Shown piece after piece: positions 9,426 through 18,181 of a DNA stretch of 64,000 bases. The DNA comes from Ornithobacterium rhinotracheale (GTDB lineage: Bacteria; Bacteroidota; Bacteroidia; Flavobacteriales; Weeksellaceae). Made by a program: the position numbers and the translations under genes. Below the pieces are notes generated by a model. It ran no database searches, was not told the origin of the DNA, and worked only from the letters and a program-made list of their open reading frames with translations. The stretch covers positions 1,461,501-1,525,500 of the forward strand of contig NZ_CP094846.1 of assembly GCF_022832975.1 (NCBI RefSeq). Reading direction: 5' to 3'. How positions within the stretch are numbered: position 1 is the first letter of the stretch; every line of letters starts with the position of its first letter.

Positions 9426-10299
9426 CGGGAAACACATCTTGCGCCTCTTCTTGCAAGACTTTGAAGTCCTGATAGCGATTGGAAAAGTGTCCAATCATTA
9501 ATTTTTTAACTTGTGCTTCCTTGGCAATTGTTGCTGCTTCTCTAGCCGTAGAATGTCCTGTCCTCACCGCAGTAGGCTTTAGTTCGTCTAAAAAAGTAGC
9601 CTCGTGATACAATAAATCTGCCCCTTGAATAATGGGGATAATATCTGGCTTGTACATCGTATCTGAGCAATACGCATATTTTTTAGGCAAAGGCGCTGGA
9701 AAGCTCAAATCTTCATTTTTGATGATTTTTCCGTCGCTTAATTCAAAATCAAAGCCTTTTTTAATCTTGAGATAGTCGCAAGTTTCAATTTCAGGATACT
9801 GCTGAATTGCCTCCACATTGAGTTTTCTTAATTTTGGTTTTTCTATGATTAAATAGCCATTGCAATACACTCGGTGATTAAGCGGAATGGTGTAAACCTC
9901 CACTTTTTTATCTTCATAGATTAATTCGCTTTTGGTTGATTTAAGTTCTTTAAACTCAATTGGAAAACTATTGATGCTATGCGTAAGTTTTAATTGGTGA
10001 TTAATGAAAGTTTTAATCCCTTCTGGTCCAAAGATATAAAGTGGCTTTTCTCGTCCTAAAAGCTGAAAAGTGGAAATCAATCCCACCAGACCAAAGACAT
10101 GATCGCCATGTAGATGAGAAATAAAAATATGGTCTATTTTTGAAAAACGAATTTTGGCTTTTCTGAGCTGTACTTGCGTTCCTTCTCCACAATCTATGAG
10201 CAAAAATCGCTCGTTTACATTCACTACTTGCGCACTTGGATGAGTATGTGCCGTAGGGATTGCAGAGTTAAAACCAAGTACCGTAACCTGAATGCTCAC
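9385..10299 (-). CDS. rnz: Ribonuclease Z
   Basis: The 304-residue metallo-beta-lactamase-fold enzyme trims the 3' trailer of tRNA precursors. The zinc motif HLHGDH (H62, H64, D66, H67) is intact, followed by the exosite-like insertion and the distal histidines in YHEATFLDE and GHFSNRY. HSTAREAATIAKE is the conserved downstream helix. It is the last gene of the LUD-cdsA-psd-rnz operon, 3 bases after psd. The gene is useful for tRNAs such as tRNA-Ser in this window, which lacks an encoded CCA. Confidence 0.95.
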   Translation of the reverse strand: MSIQVTVLGFNSAIPTAHTHPSAQVVNVNERFLLIDCGEGTQVQLRKAKIRFSKIDHIFISHLHGDHVFGLVGLISTFQLLGREKPLYIFGPEGIKTFINHQLKLTHSINSFPIEFKELKSTKSELIYEDKKVEVYTIPLNHRVYCNGYLIIEKPKLRKLNVEAIQQYPEIETCDYLKIKKGFDFELSDGKIIKNEDLSFPAPLPKKYAYCSDTMYKPDIIPIIQGADLLYHEATFLDELKPTAVRTGHSTAREAATIAKEAQVKKLMIGHFSNRYQDFKVLQEEAQDVFPATILPQVLKPLEI

Positions 10300-10302
10300 T
10301 TT

Positions 10303-10959
10303 TTATGCTTTTAGTTCAGCGATTTTAGTGATTGCTCCTTTAGGTTTATCTCCTAATTTACAAAGGATTTCGGCGTCTAAAGGCAAGAAAACATCTAATC
10401 TAGAGCCAAATTTTATGAATCCGTATTCTTGTCCTGCTTTGGCCTCATCTCCCACTTTTGGATAAATGACAATGCGGCGTGCAACGGCTCCTGCTATTTG
10501 TCGAAACAAAACTTCTTGTCCATTTGCTGCTTCCACCACAGTGGTAGTTCTTTCATTCAATTCGGAAGATTTGGGATGAAATGCCACTAAATATTTCCCT
10601 GCGTGGTATTTTACAAATTTCACGATTCCACTTACTGGATATCGGCATACATGCACATTGAGCGGACTCATAAAGATTGAAAGTTGAATCACTTCGCGTT
10701 TCAAATATTCTTTTTCATACACTTTCTCTAGCACGACAACTTTGCCATCAACAGGAGCGATGATATCGAGTGATTCGCTCTCGGATACACGATTTGGATT
10801 TCTAAAAAACCATACGATGAATAAATAAAAACAAGCAATAAAGAACAGCATGATATAATTCCATGGTTCTGGCGTATATCGATTAATCAGTGTTCCTATT
10901 GTTACAAATGCAATTAATGTAATAAGTAATATTTTTTTTCCTTCTTTGTGTAATCTCAT
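10303..10959 (-). CDS. psd: Phosphatidylserine decarboxylase, short membrane-associated form
   Basis: The 218-residue proenzyme has two N-terminal membrane helices (residues 10-50) and the decarboxylase domain. Self-cleavage at G185-S186 in KFGSRLDVFLP would generate the pyruvoyl cofactor; here the usual LGST is FGSR. MSPLNVHVCRYPVSG and FHPKSSELNER are conserved segments. The product is phosphatidylethanolamine. The gene overlaps cdsA by 4 bases, giving translational coupling of consecutive phospholipid steps (CDP-diacylglycerol synthesis, then PE synthesis; pssA is elsewhere). Confidence 0.94.
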   Translation of the reverse strand: MRLHKEGKKILLITLIAFVTIGTLINRYTPEPWNYIMLFFIACFYLFIVWFFRNPNRVSESESLDIIAPVDGKVVVLEKVYEKEYLKREVIQLSIFMSPLNVHVCRYPVSGIVKFVKYHAGKYLVAFHPKSSELNERTTTVVEAANGQEVLFRQIAGAVARRIVIYPKVGDEAKAGQEYGFIKFGSRLDVFLPLDAEILCKLGDKPKGAITKIAELKA

Positions 10960-11777
10960 AATTCAAAAATCATATAATAAGTGTAAACAACAACACTCAC
11001 CATTAAAAAACTATCTAAGCGATCTAAAAAACCACCATGCCCAGGAATTAGATTTCCGCTATCTTTTACCCCAAAGAGGCGTTTGATTTTGGATTCGGCT
11101 AAGTCCCCAAGCGGCGCAAAAATACCAATTAAAATAGAAATTACAATCCAATTTCCACGAATATTTGTTAAATAATACTGAATAAATGCACCTAGAATCA
11201 GTACTGAGATAAATCCTCCTGCTAAACCTTCTAGCGTTTTGTTTTGGGAAATTTTAGTAAAAGTTGTTTTGCCGATTAAGCTCCCTGTGATGTATGCAAA
11301 AGTATCGCTAAACCATATTAAAGCAAAGATTAAGAAGAGTGGCGTAAAGTTTTGAAAATCATTCAATTCACTTTTATGCATAAACCTAAAAACCAATGCA
11401 AACGGAATCCCTAAATATACCGCCATAAAGATTAGTTTTGATGTATCATAAGCGATTTCGTCTAGGCGTTTGAATATGATGTAAATAAGCATAAAAAACA
11501 GCAAACTCGGCATCAAAGCGATAAAACTAAACGGCTCGTAACTTTGCCCATGGTAGAAACGATAAGCATAGGACCCAAATAAATAGGCACTTGCTGCAAA
11601 AGCCGCTACAGCGTACCATAAATTATCAAAATCTAATATTTTTTGCAATTCCCAAAAGCACAAAATAAATAAAAAGCCCAGTCCTATGATTAATCCCCAA
11701 GGGCTATACATACTTATGAAAGCAATCAAAAAAACATAAATTAGGCCTGATGTGGCGCGTAATACAAAATTATTCAT
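10956..11777 (-). CDS. cdsA: Phosphatidate cytidylyltransferase (CDP-diglyceride synthase)
   Basis: This 273-residue polytopic membrane enzyme makes CDP-diacylglycerol from phosphatidate and CTP. The C-terminal signature is clear: SKIKRLFGVKDSGNLIPGHGG followed by LDRLDS, with the acidic residues that bind two metals. About eight helices precede it. The gene overlaps the upstream LUD gene by 8 bases and the downstream psd by 4. Confidence 0.95.
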   Translation of the reverse strand: MNNFVLRATSGLIYVFLIAFISMYSPWGLIIGLGFLFILCFWELQKILDFDNLWYAVAAFAASAYLFGSYAYRFYHGQSYEPFSFIALMPSLLFFMLIYIIFKRLDEIAYDTSKLIFMAVYLGIPFALVFRFMHKSELNDFQNFTPLFLIFALIWFSDTFAYITGSLIGKTTFTKISQNKTLEGLAGGFISVLILGAFIQYYLTNIRGNWIVISILIGIFAPLGDLAESKIKRLFGVKDSGNLIPGHGGFLDRLDSFLMVSVVVYTYYMIFEL

Positions 11778-12369
11778 CTTCTAGTAAAAGTAAATAAATC
11801 TTAGGTTTTAATGAATTTTCTAGATTTGTGTGATGCGCAATATCAGTGCCTCCTATGGATGTTATACTCCCTACAGATTCTTTGCTTCTATTGATTTTGA
11901 TCATCGCATCCTTCAAATTGTTTTCAATTTGTGAGAGTCTTGCAAATACAATAAATGTATGGGGTAAATCTTTAGGAAATCTACCGCCTAAATCTTTAGA
12001 TGATAGGATTATCGAGCCATTGAAAGCGTTTAAACTAATACATTTAATCAAACAACTGTCGGCGGTTGCAGATACGCCATGTATATGAAATACACCTAAT
12101 TGCGTGAGCCATTTTTGTAAATTTTCATCGAAACATATAAGAGGGCCTAACTTTTCATTTTCTAAAATAGTTTTTAGATATTGGCTCGCAATTTTCATAT
12201 TTTCACAATAGAAGAAATTGCCTCCTGCCTTGGTATAATTGGTTACAAATCGCTCATCAGTAGGTATCTCCTCTGGATACGATATATCTATCTCATCAGA
12301 AGTTTCTTCCGCATCATTCAAAACATTCTTGCGAAACAAGTTCTTTAATTCATTCCAAAAGTTAGACAT
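11770..12369 (-). CDS. LUD domain protein (LutC/YkgG-like)
   Basis: The 199-residue cytoplasmic protein has a charged N-terminus of about 45 residues and a LUD domain ending in SVGSITSIGGTDIAHHTN. LUD proteins include LutC of lactate utilisation, but lutA and lutB are not present here. In many Bacteroidota this gene sits directly before cdsA, so its role may be tied to membrane lipid synthesis; that link rests on gene order only. It is the first gene of the operon, with a TATATTTG element about 27 bases upstream. Confidence 0.8.
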   Translation of the reverse strand: MSNFWNELKNLFRKNVLNDAEETSDEIDISYPEEIPTDERFVTNYTKAGGNFFYCENMKIASQYLKTILENEKLGPLICFDENLQKWLTQLGVFHIHGVSATADSCLIKCISLNAFNGSIILSSKDLGGRFPKDLPHTFIVFARLSQIENNLKDAMIKINRSKESVGSITSIGGTDIAHHTNLENSLKPKIYLLLLEDE

Positions 12370-12396
12370 ATTTTTATATAAAAAATATCAATTCAA

Positions 12397-12404
12397 CAAA
12401 TATA
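12397..12404 (-). promoter_or_regulatory. -7 promoter element (TATATTTG) of the LUD-cdsA-psd-rnz operon
   Basis: The reverse complement of CAAATATA gives an exact TAnnTTTG match 27 bases before the LUD start codon. The surrounding 180-base divergent intergenic region is otherwise AT-rich with no other clear signal. Confidence 0.5.
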
Positions 12405-12548
12405 TAAAAAATACTTAATATTCTAAGAAAAAAATATAGCTATTTGATGATTTTCATCCTCCTGAATTTTTAGGCCGATTAAAAAAAACTTAAAAAATTA
12501 AGCATTTAAGCGTTAAATTATCTCCGCCTTTTTTGTGCTATTTTAGAA

Positions 12549-13691
12549 ATGACTAAATTGCGAAACTATATGAGAAAAAAACTTCTAAATTTTTGGCGTA
12601 TATTAAAGAAAACCTCTATCACGTGGTTGGATGCCGATCCGTTTAGGCAAAGTGCAATAATTTCATATTATGCCATATTATCGTTACCAGGGCTACTTAT
12701 CATTATCATATGGTCTTTGGGGCAAATTTGGGGAGAAAGCGCAGTGCATGGCGAGGTAGTTGACCATATCCAAGATATGATGGGGCTCAAATCAGCTGAA
12801 TTTATAGAAAATATTATTCAAAATGCTTATTTAGACGCCAATGCACGCTGGTATATGCAGCTCATAGGTATCGGAACTTTGGTTTTTGCGGCAACTACTC
12901 TCTTTTTTCAAGTGCAGAAAACGCTCAATTATATCTGGAGTGTAGAATTGAAAGAAGATAATGGAATTTGGCGCGTTGTAGTGGATAGAGCAAATTCAAT
13001 GCTATTGATTGTAGTATTGGCTATTCTACTATTAGTTTCATTAGTATCCAGTTCCATTTTGGCCTCTTTTAAAGAAACAATTGAGTTCTATGTAGGGGGA
13101 GAATGGACCTATTTTTTTAAAATCAGCAACTATATCCTCAGTTTTGGAGTGCTATCTGTTCTGTTTTCAATCATGTACAAAGCACTACCAGATGTAAAAA
13201 TACCATGGCGCATGGTCTGGGTAGGCGGATTTGTTACAGCTCTTTTGTTCAACTTAGGTAAATGGGCACTGAGCTATTATTTCAGCATAGCCAATCCAAG
13301 TTCAGGATTTGGAGCGGCTAGCACCATTATATTTATTATGATTTGGATTAATTATACAACTTTAATTTTATTATACGGAGCTCAATTCACGCAAGTTTAT
13401 GGCATTATGAATAATTACAAAATTAAGCCTAATGATTATGCTCGCTGGAACGATCAATATATTTTAAAACATAAAAATATAGTGATGAAAAAACTTTTTC
13501 AAAATAGAATTAAAGAACTGGATACCCTAGATGAAAATATTAAAACAGGGTATTTTAAAGATCCTGATGAAGAAGTAAAATCCTACGAATTTATTGATGA
13601 AATGAAAGAAAATAAAGAATCTTTTGTAAACAGAATTATCGAAGGATATAATAAATTAAAAAAATCACTTAATAAGAAAACAAATGAATAA
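12549..13691 (+). CDS. YihY/BrkB-family inner membrane protein
   Basis: The 380-residue protein has six predicted membrane helices in the YihY layout: DPFRQSAIISYYAILSLPGLL at the first, VQKTLNYIWSVE in the loop, and ASTIIFIMIWINYTTLILLYGAQ near the end. A charged cytoplasmic tail of about 90 residues follows. The family was once called RNase BN, which is incorrect; the function is unclear and export has been proposed. The gene overlaps cmk by 8 bases. The start at 12549 is not certain, since a second in-frame ATG lies 21 bases later. Confidence 0.85.
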   Translation: MTKLRNYMRKKLLNFWRILKKTSITWLDADPFRQSAIISYYAILSLPGLLIIIIWSLGQIWGESAVHGEVVDHIQDMMGLKSAEFIENIIQNAYLDANARWYMQLIGIGTLVFAATTLFFQVQKTLNYIWSVELKEDNGIWRVVVDRANSMLLIVVLAILLLVSLVSSSILASFKETIEFYVGGEWTYFFKISNYILSFGVLSVLFSIMYKALPDVKIPWRMVWVGGFVTALLFNLGKWALSYYFSIANPSSGFGAASTIIFIMIWINYTTLILLYGAQFTQVYGIMNNYKIKPNDYARWNDQYILKHKNIVMKKLFQNRIKELDTLDENIKTGYFKDPDEEVKSYEFIDEMKENKESFVNRIIEGYNKLKKSLNKKTNE

Positions 13692-14367
13692 TCAGCATAT
13701 TATCATCGCAATCGACGGTTTTTCTTCAACGGGAAAAAGCACTATTGCCAAACAGGTAGCCAAACGAAAAAATTTAATCCATGTGGATACTGGGGCGATG
13801 TACCGTGCCGTAACTTTGTATGCGATTCAGAATAAATTGATCGACGAAAAGGGCAATGTAGATGATGATTTTGCAAATCATTTGGCTGAAATTTCAATTG
13901 AATTTAGATACAACAAGGCTGAGCAAATCAATGAGACTTACCTGAACGGACAAAATGTGGAGAACGAAATTCGTGAAATGCGTGTGGCAAATGTAGTGAG
14001 TTTCATCGCTGCAATTCCAGAGGTGCGTGCCTTCTTGGTGGAGCAACAGCGCGACATGGGCAAAAAACAATCACTTGTGATGGACGGGCGCGACATCGGG
14101 ACGGTAGTTTTCCCAGAGGCTGATTACAAATTCTTTATCACCGCGCGACCAGAAGTGCGTGCCAAACGCCGATACGATGAATTAATCGCTAAAGGAAAAG
14201 ATGTAAATCTTGAAGAAATTACCAAAAATGTGATTGAACGCGACCACATCGACACCACTCGAGCTATTTCTCCGCTCAAAAAAGCAGAAGATGCCATCGA
14301 GATAGATAATTCAGATTTAAACCGAGAAGAAACCTTAGAAAAAGTTTTAAGCTATCTTACATTTTGA
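13684..14367 (+). CDS. cmk: Cytidylate kinase
   Basis: This P-loop kinase of 227 residues phosphorylates CMP and dCMP. The Walker A sequence is GFSSTGKST at residues 11-19, followed by HVDTGAMYRAVTLYA (the NMP-binding region) and VMDGRDIGTVVFPEA. The gene starts inside the end of yihY and its stop codon overlaps the TTG start of uvrC, so the three genes form a tightly packed operon. Confidence 0.96.
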   Translation: MNNQHIIIAIDGFSSTGKSTIAKQVAKRKNLIHVDTGAMYRAVTLYAIQNKLIDEKGNVDDDFANHLAEISIEFRYNKAEQINETYLNGQNVENEIREMRVANVVSFIAAIPEVRAFLVEQQRDMGKKQSLVMDGRDIGTVVFPEADYKFFITARPEVRAKRRYDELIAKGKDVNLEEITKNVIERDHIDTTRAISPLKKAEDAIEIDNSDLNREETLEKVLSYLTF

Positions 14368-16154
14368 AAGAAAAAATTAGCCTAATCCTACAAACACTCC
14401 CGCACAAGCCAGGCGTGTACCAGCATCTTGACAAGAACGGAACGGTGATTTATGTAGGAAAAGCCAAAGATTTAAAAAAAAGAGTTTCGTCGTATTTTCA
14501 GAAAGAACACGACTCCGCTCGCACGCGCCTTTTGGTGCGCAAAATCGAGGACATCAAAACCATTGTGGTGGAAACAGAATTTGATGCGCTTTTGCTTGAA
14601 AATAATTTAATTAAAAAATACCAGCCCAAGTACAATGTTATGCTCAAAGACGATAAATCTTACCCTTGGATTTGCGTTAAAAAAGAGCGTTTTCCTCGCA
14701 TTATTTATACCCGAAATATGATTAAAGACGGCTCGGAATATTTCGGCCCCTATGCCAATCCCCGCATTGCCAAAATTTTGCTTCAGCTGTTTAAAGAGAT
14801 TTACAACATTCGCACTTGTAATTATGATTTATCTGAACATAAAATAAATGAAGGCAAATATAAAGTGTGCTTGGAATATCATTTAGGAAATTGCTTGGGT
14901 CCTTGCGAAGGTTTGCAGACCGAAGAAGAGTACATGAAAATGATTGACAATGCGAGAAACATCTTAAAAGGGAATTTTAAAGAAGCCAAAGCTTATCTCG
15001 TGGAGCAAATGAATGAATTTGCTCAAAAATTGGAATTTGAAAAAGCACAAAACATCAAAGAAAAGCTGGAGATTTTAGAAAAATATCAGGCGCGTTCTAC
15101 CGTGATTCACCCATCGATTACCAGTGTAGATGTCTACTCTATCACTTCAGACGAAAGCTATGCGTACATCAATTTCTTTAATATTGTAAATGGAGCCATC
15201 ATTCGCAGCCACACGACTGAAATCAAAAAGAAATTGGAGGAAACCGACAAGGAAATTTTAACTCAAGCCATCATCGAGTTGCGCGAGCGTTTTCCATCGA
15301 ATGCGAGAGAAATTTATCTTCCGTTTGAATTAGATTTTGAAATTCCTGGGGTGAAAATCACCGTGCCACTCATCGGGGATAAGCGAAAAATCGTAGAACT
15401 CTCGGAAAAAAATGCGAAATATTATAAAATTGAAAAATTAAAACAGACCAAAATCGTAGATCCCGATCGCCATACCAATCGCATCATGGCACAAATGAAA
15501 GCGGATTTGCACCTTCCCGTGGAACCTCGCCATATCGAAGGTTTTGACAACTCAAACATTCAAGGAACAAATCCTGTTTCGGCTTGCGTGGTCTTTAAAA
15601 ATGGGAAGCCTAGCAAAAAGGATTATCGCATATTTAATGTAAAAACGGTGGAAGGTCCCGATGATTTTGCGAGTATGGAAGAAGTGATTTATCGACGCTA
15701 CAAACGAATGCTCGAAGAGGGCGAACCTCTTCCGCAATTAATCCTAATTGATGGAGGAAAAGGTCAGTTAGGAGCTGCTTTGAAAAGTTTGGACAAATTG
15801 GGCTTGCGCGGAAAAATTTCAATCATAGGAATTGCCAAAAGATTGGAAGAAATCTTTTTCCCAGGCGACAGCACGCCACTTTATCTAGACAAAACTTCTG
15901 AGACTTTGAAAGTCTTGCAACATGTGCGAAACGAGTCGCACCGATTTGGGATTACACGCCACCGCAATCGCCGCAGCAAAAATGCCTTTAATTCTGAATT
16001 AGAAAACATCAAGGGGATTGGCAATCAGAGTATTAAAGATTTATTGAAGCATTTTAAATCGGTAGAGAGAATTAAACATGCCGAGCAAAATGAGCTGGAA
16101 GAGGTGCTAGGGGTGCACAAAGCGGGTTTGGTTTTCAAATACTTTCATTCTTAA
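14364..16154 (+). CDS. uvrC: Excinuclease ABC subunit C
   Basis: The 596-residue nucleotide-excision repair nuclease is complete. It has the N-terminal GIY-YIG domain (PGVYQHLDKNGTVIYVGKAK), a cysteine-rich segment CNYD...CLEYHLGNCLGPCEG, the UVR helix pair (EKAQNIKEKLEILEKY), the RNase H-like 5' nuclease domain (EGFDNSNIQGTNPVSACVVF, LILIDGGKGQLGAA) and a C-terminal HhH region. The start codon is TTG and overlaps the cmk stop (TTGA); no ATG lies near the conserved N-terminus, so TTG is very likely real. Confidence 0.96.
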   Translation: MKEKISLILQTLPHKPGVYQHLDKNGTVIYVGKAKDLKKRVSSYFQKEHDSARTRLLVRKIEDIKTIVVETEFDALLLENNLIKKYQPKYNVMLKDDKSYPWICVKKERFPRIIYTRNMIKDGSEYFGPYANPRIAKILLQLFKEIYNIRTCNYDLSEHKINEGKYKVCLEYHLGNCLGPCEGLQTEEEYMKMIDNARNILKGNFKEAKAYLVEQMNEFAQKLEFEKAQNIKEKLEILEKYQARSTVIHPSITSVDVYSITSDESYAYINFFNIVNGAIIRSHTTEIKKKLEETDKEILTQAIIELRERFPSNAREIYLPFELDFEIPGVKITVPLIGDKRKIVELSEKNAKYYKIEKLKQTKIVDPDRHTNRIMAQMKADLHLPVEPRHIEGFDNSNIQGTNPVSACVVFKNGKPSKKDYRIFNVKTVEGPDDFASMEEVIYRRYKRMLEEGEPLPQLILIDGGKGQLGAALKSLDKLGLRGKISIIGIAKRLEEIFFPGDSTPLYLDKTSETLKVLQHVRNESHRFGITRHRNRRSKNAFNSELENIKGIGNQSIKDLLKHFKSVERIKHAEQNELEEVLGVHKAGLVFKYFHS

Positions 16155-16162
16155 ATAAAAAG

Positions 16163-16192
16163 AAAGTAGCTCCGAGGGATCGGAGCTACTTT
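16163..16192. terminator. Bidirectional terminator between uvrC and the RclC-like gene
   Basis: A perfect 13-bp stem, AAAGTAGCTCCGA and its complement, encloses a GGGA tetraloop with A/T runs on both sides. It lies 8 bases after uvrC and 36 bases after the end of the convergent gene, so it serves both. Confidence 0.9.
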
Positions 16193-16228
16193 TAATCATT
16201 TTTTTATATTTGAAAAAAGAAACGAATT

Positions 16229-16834
16229 TTATTTTTTAGCCAAAATTCTGCGGGCACAATCAGATGCTGCGATTAATCCGCCTGCCATCATGATAATGTC
16301 TTTGAGCACCAAACGCCCTGCCCCTGAAAGGTATGGGAATCCGTAGTTTGGAGTCGGCATATCTCCGCCTAAATTTGGCACATATACCTCTGGCGTAGTA
16401 ATTAGGAATGAAAGTGTTACGATTGACATTCCGAATGTTAATAATCCTCCCCAAACACCAATTTGCGGTGACCAAATTCCAAGTAAAACTAAAATACCAA
16501 TCGTTACAATCATAGTTCCAAGACCATAAGAGAACACATAAGTTCCGTTTTCTTTGTGCCACTCGATGTTTTCTTTCACCATTTTCCCCTCTGGGTTACG
16601 GTGCAATTTGTATTGTGCCACAGTTTCACCTTTTTCGTTTACACCTGTTTTACCTGCGTTGTTGTAGAAAAAGTTCATAAATGGACTATTTGTTACAAAA
16701 GGCACGATTCCATCTGCTTCGTATTGGCAAACTTTTAATCCACCAATCCATGCCATAACGATGAAAATTGCCACACGCATAAAGTTGATAAACTGTGACT
16801 GACTGTCGCTTAAAAATTGAAATACTTTATTCAT
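16229..16834 (-). CDS. DUF417/YkgB (RclC-like) inner membrane protein
   Basis: The 201-residue membrane protein has four predicted helices and the DUF417 pattern (FMRVAIFIVMAWIGGLKVCQYEADGIVPFVTNSPFM split over the first helix and loop, and LTFGMSIVTLSFLITTPEVYVP later). E. coli RclC is the best known member and is induced by reactive chlorine species. An OsmC-type peroxidase and an AraC regulator lie directly upstream on the same strand, a grouping that suggests oxidant defence. Compared with RclC there is an extra hydrophilic loop of about 35 residues (ETVAQYKLHRNPEGK). Confidence 0.82.
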   Translation of the reverse strand: MNKVFQFLSDSQSQFINFMRVAIFIVMAWIGGLKVCQYEADGIVPFVTNSPFMNFFYNNAGKTGVNEKGETVAQYKLHRNPEGKMVKENIEWHKENGTYVFSYGLGTMIVTIGILVLLGIWSPQIGVWGGLLTFGMSIVTLSFLITTPEVYVPNLGGDMPTPNYGFPYLSGAGRLVLKDIIMMAGGLIAASDCARRILAKK

Positions 16835-16858
16835 AAATTCTATGTTTTTATTCTTTTT

Positions 16859-17263
16859 TTAGTCTAAAGTTGTTGCATTTTCGATTTGGAAATCACCTTT
16901 AATCATACGGTGAACATAGCAATTGTCTGCTTGTTTTAACAATTCAGCCCTTTGCTCTTCTGTGATGTCTCCTTCGATTTTAATTGCCACTTTCACTAAT
17001 GTTTTTAGTCCGTTTTCTCCTTTGCTTACATCTTGCGAAAGCTCTGCAGTGACATCACCGATTTCCCAATTTTTCAATCTTGCTACATAACGCACGGTGG
17101 CTACTTTACACATCGCGATTCCGCCAAGCAAAAACTCTGTAGGAGCCATTCCTAAATCGGTTCCTTTGCTTTTTACCGGCTCATCTCCTATCACGGTGTG
17201 TTTGCCGTTTGTAATGATACTCTGGTAACCTTCTGGTAAGTTTTTAATTTTTATAGTTGCCAT
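16859..17263 (-). CDS. OsmC/Ohr-family peroxiredoxin-like protein
   Basis: From the ATG at 17263 the protein has 134 residues and one OsmC domain. Both redox cysteines are present, in GGIAMCKVATV and in QADNCYVHRM. OsmC/Ohr proteins reduce organic hydroperoxides using lipoamide or other thiols. I prefer ATG 17263 over the longer frame from 17293, because a TATATTTG element (17291-17298) overlaps the longer start. The gene lies 24 bases before the RclC-like gene. Confidence 0.85.
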   Translation of the reverse strand: MATIKIKNLPEGYQSIITNGKHTVIGDEPVKSKGTDLGMAPTEFLLGGIAMCKVATVRYVARLKNWEIGDVTAELSQDVSKGENGLKTLVKVAIKIEGDITEEQRAELLKQADNCYVHRMIKGDFQIENATTLD

Positions 17264-17347
17264 AGTTGTTTGTTTAATTTTTTGACAATGCAAATATAAG
17301 GCAACTTGATTATGCTATAAAATGGACAAAAACAGAAAAAGCATAGA

Positions 17348-18181
17348 CTATTTTGCCACTATGGAGATTCCCACTTCGTCTCGGTAAAAAGTAGGCGAAA
17401 TCCCTACGGCATTTTTGAAATATCGGCTAAAGTAAAATTCATCTTCAAAACCTAGATTACTAGCGATTTCCTTTACCGATTGATAGGTTAAATGCAATTG
17501 TTTTTTGGCTTCTAAAATCGTTCTCTCCTGCAAGAGCTGTGTAGGCGTTTTGCCAAAATGCTTTTTAATCTTTTTACTAAAGGCACTTACCGAAACGCCG
17601 TATAAATCCGCATAAAATGAGGGTGATTTTTCGGTTAAAAAGTATTTTTCTATCAATTGCTGAAAGCTTGCAATATGCGTTAAATCCGTTTTATATTGCG
17701 TAGGATTAGTGATTTTGTGCTGTTTTTCTTTGCTACTTAACGCCAAAATCAGTTGTAAATAGGTTTTTAAAATCGAATTATCGAAATTGTTTTTGGCATC
17801 GCCAAAGTTTTTGATTTTCTGAACAATATCAAGCACTTCGGCATAAGTCTCATCAGACACTGCTACATTTGGCTCATCGTAAATATTATTGAACAGAATT
17901 CCGTTGCAAGCCACTTCTTTTTTATGATATTCGATGCAATAAAAATCGCCATGAAAGGCAATGCTGGTGAGCAAAAGATTGTCTCCCCCCTCCCACTTGA
18001 GCAGTTGGTAAGGCGACAAAAATAAAAGTGTTTTTCCTTGGGTGTTATAGTCTACAAAATCCACAGAAAAGCGTGCATCGCCATCGAACGCCAAAATATA
18101 ATAATATGGCGCACTTAGCCCTTCGGCAAAATCTTGTGAATTTTTGTTTGAAACTTGATATAAATACTCCACCCGTAGCAA
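17348..18181 (-). CDS. AraC-family transcriptional regulator, start codon unclear
   Basis: The 277-residue frame has an N-terminal cupin-like sensing half and a C-terminal pair of helix-turn-helix motifs (FYADLYGVSVSAFSKKIKKHF, then VKEIASNLGFEDEFYFSRYF). It may control the OsmC and RclC-like genes downstream, as RclR does for rclABC. Oddly, it has no ATG in its first 250 codons: the frame opens right after the stop of DUF1080, in the same reading frame, and could start at TTG 18181 or GTG 18172. Reinitiation at either codon or stop-codon readthrough would be needed. Confidence 0.8.
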   Translation of the reverse strand: MLRVEYLYQVSNKNSQDFAEGLSAPYYYILAFDGDARFSVDFVDYNTQGKTLLFLSPYQLLKWEGGDNLLLTSIAFHGDFYCIEYHKKEVACNGILFNNIYDEPNVAVSDETYAEVLDIVQKIKNFGDAKNNFDNSILKTYLQLILALSSKEKQHKITNPTQYKTDLTHIASFQQLIEKYFLTEKSPSFYADLYGVSVSAFSKKIKKHFGKTPTQLLQERTILEAKKQLHLTYQSVKEIASNLGFEDEFYFSRYFKNAVGISPTFYRDEVGISIVAK

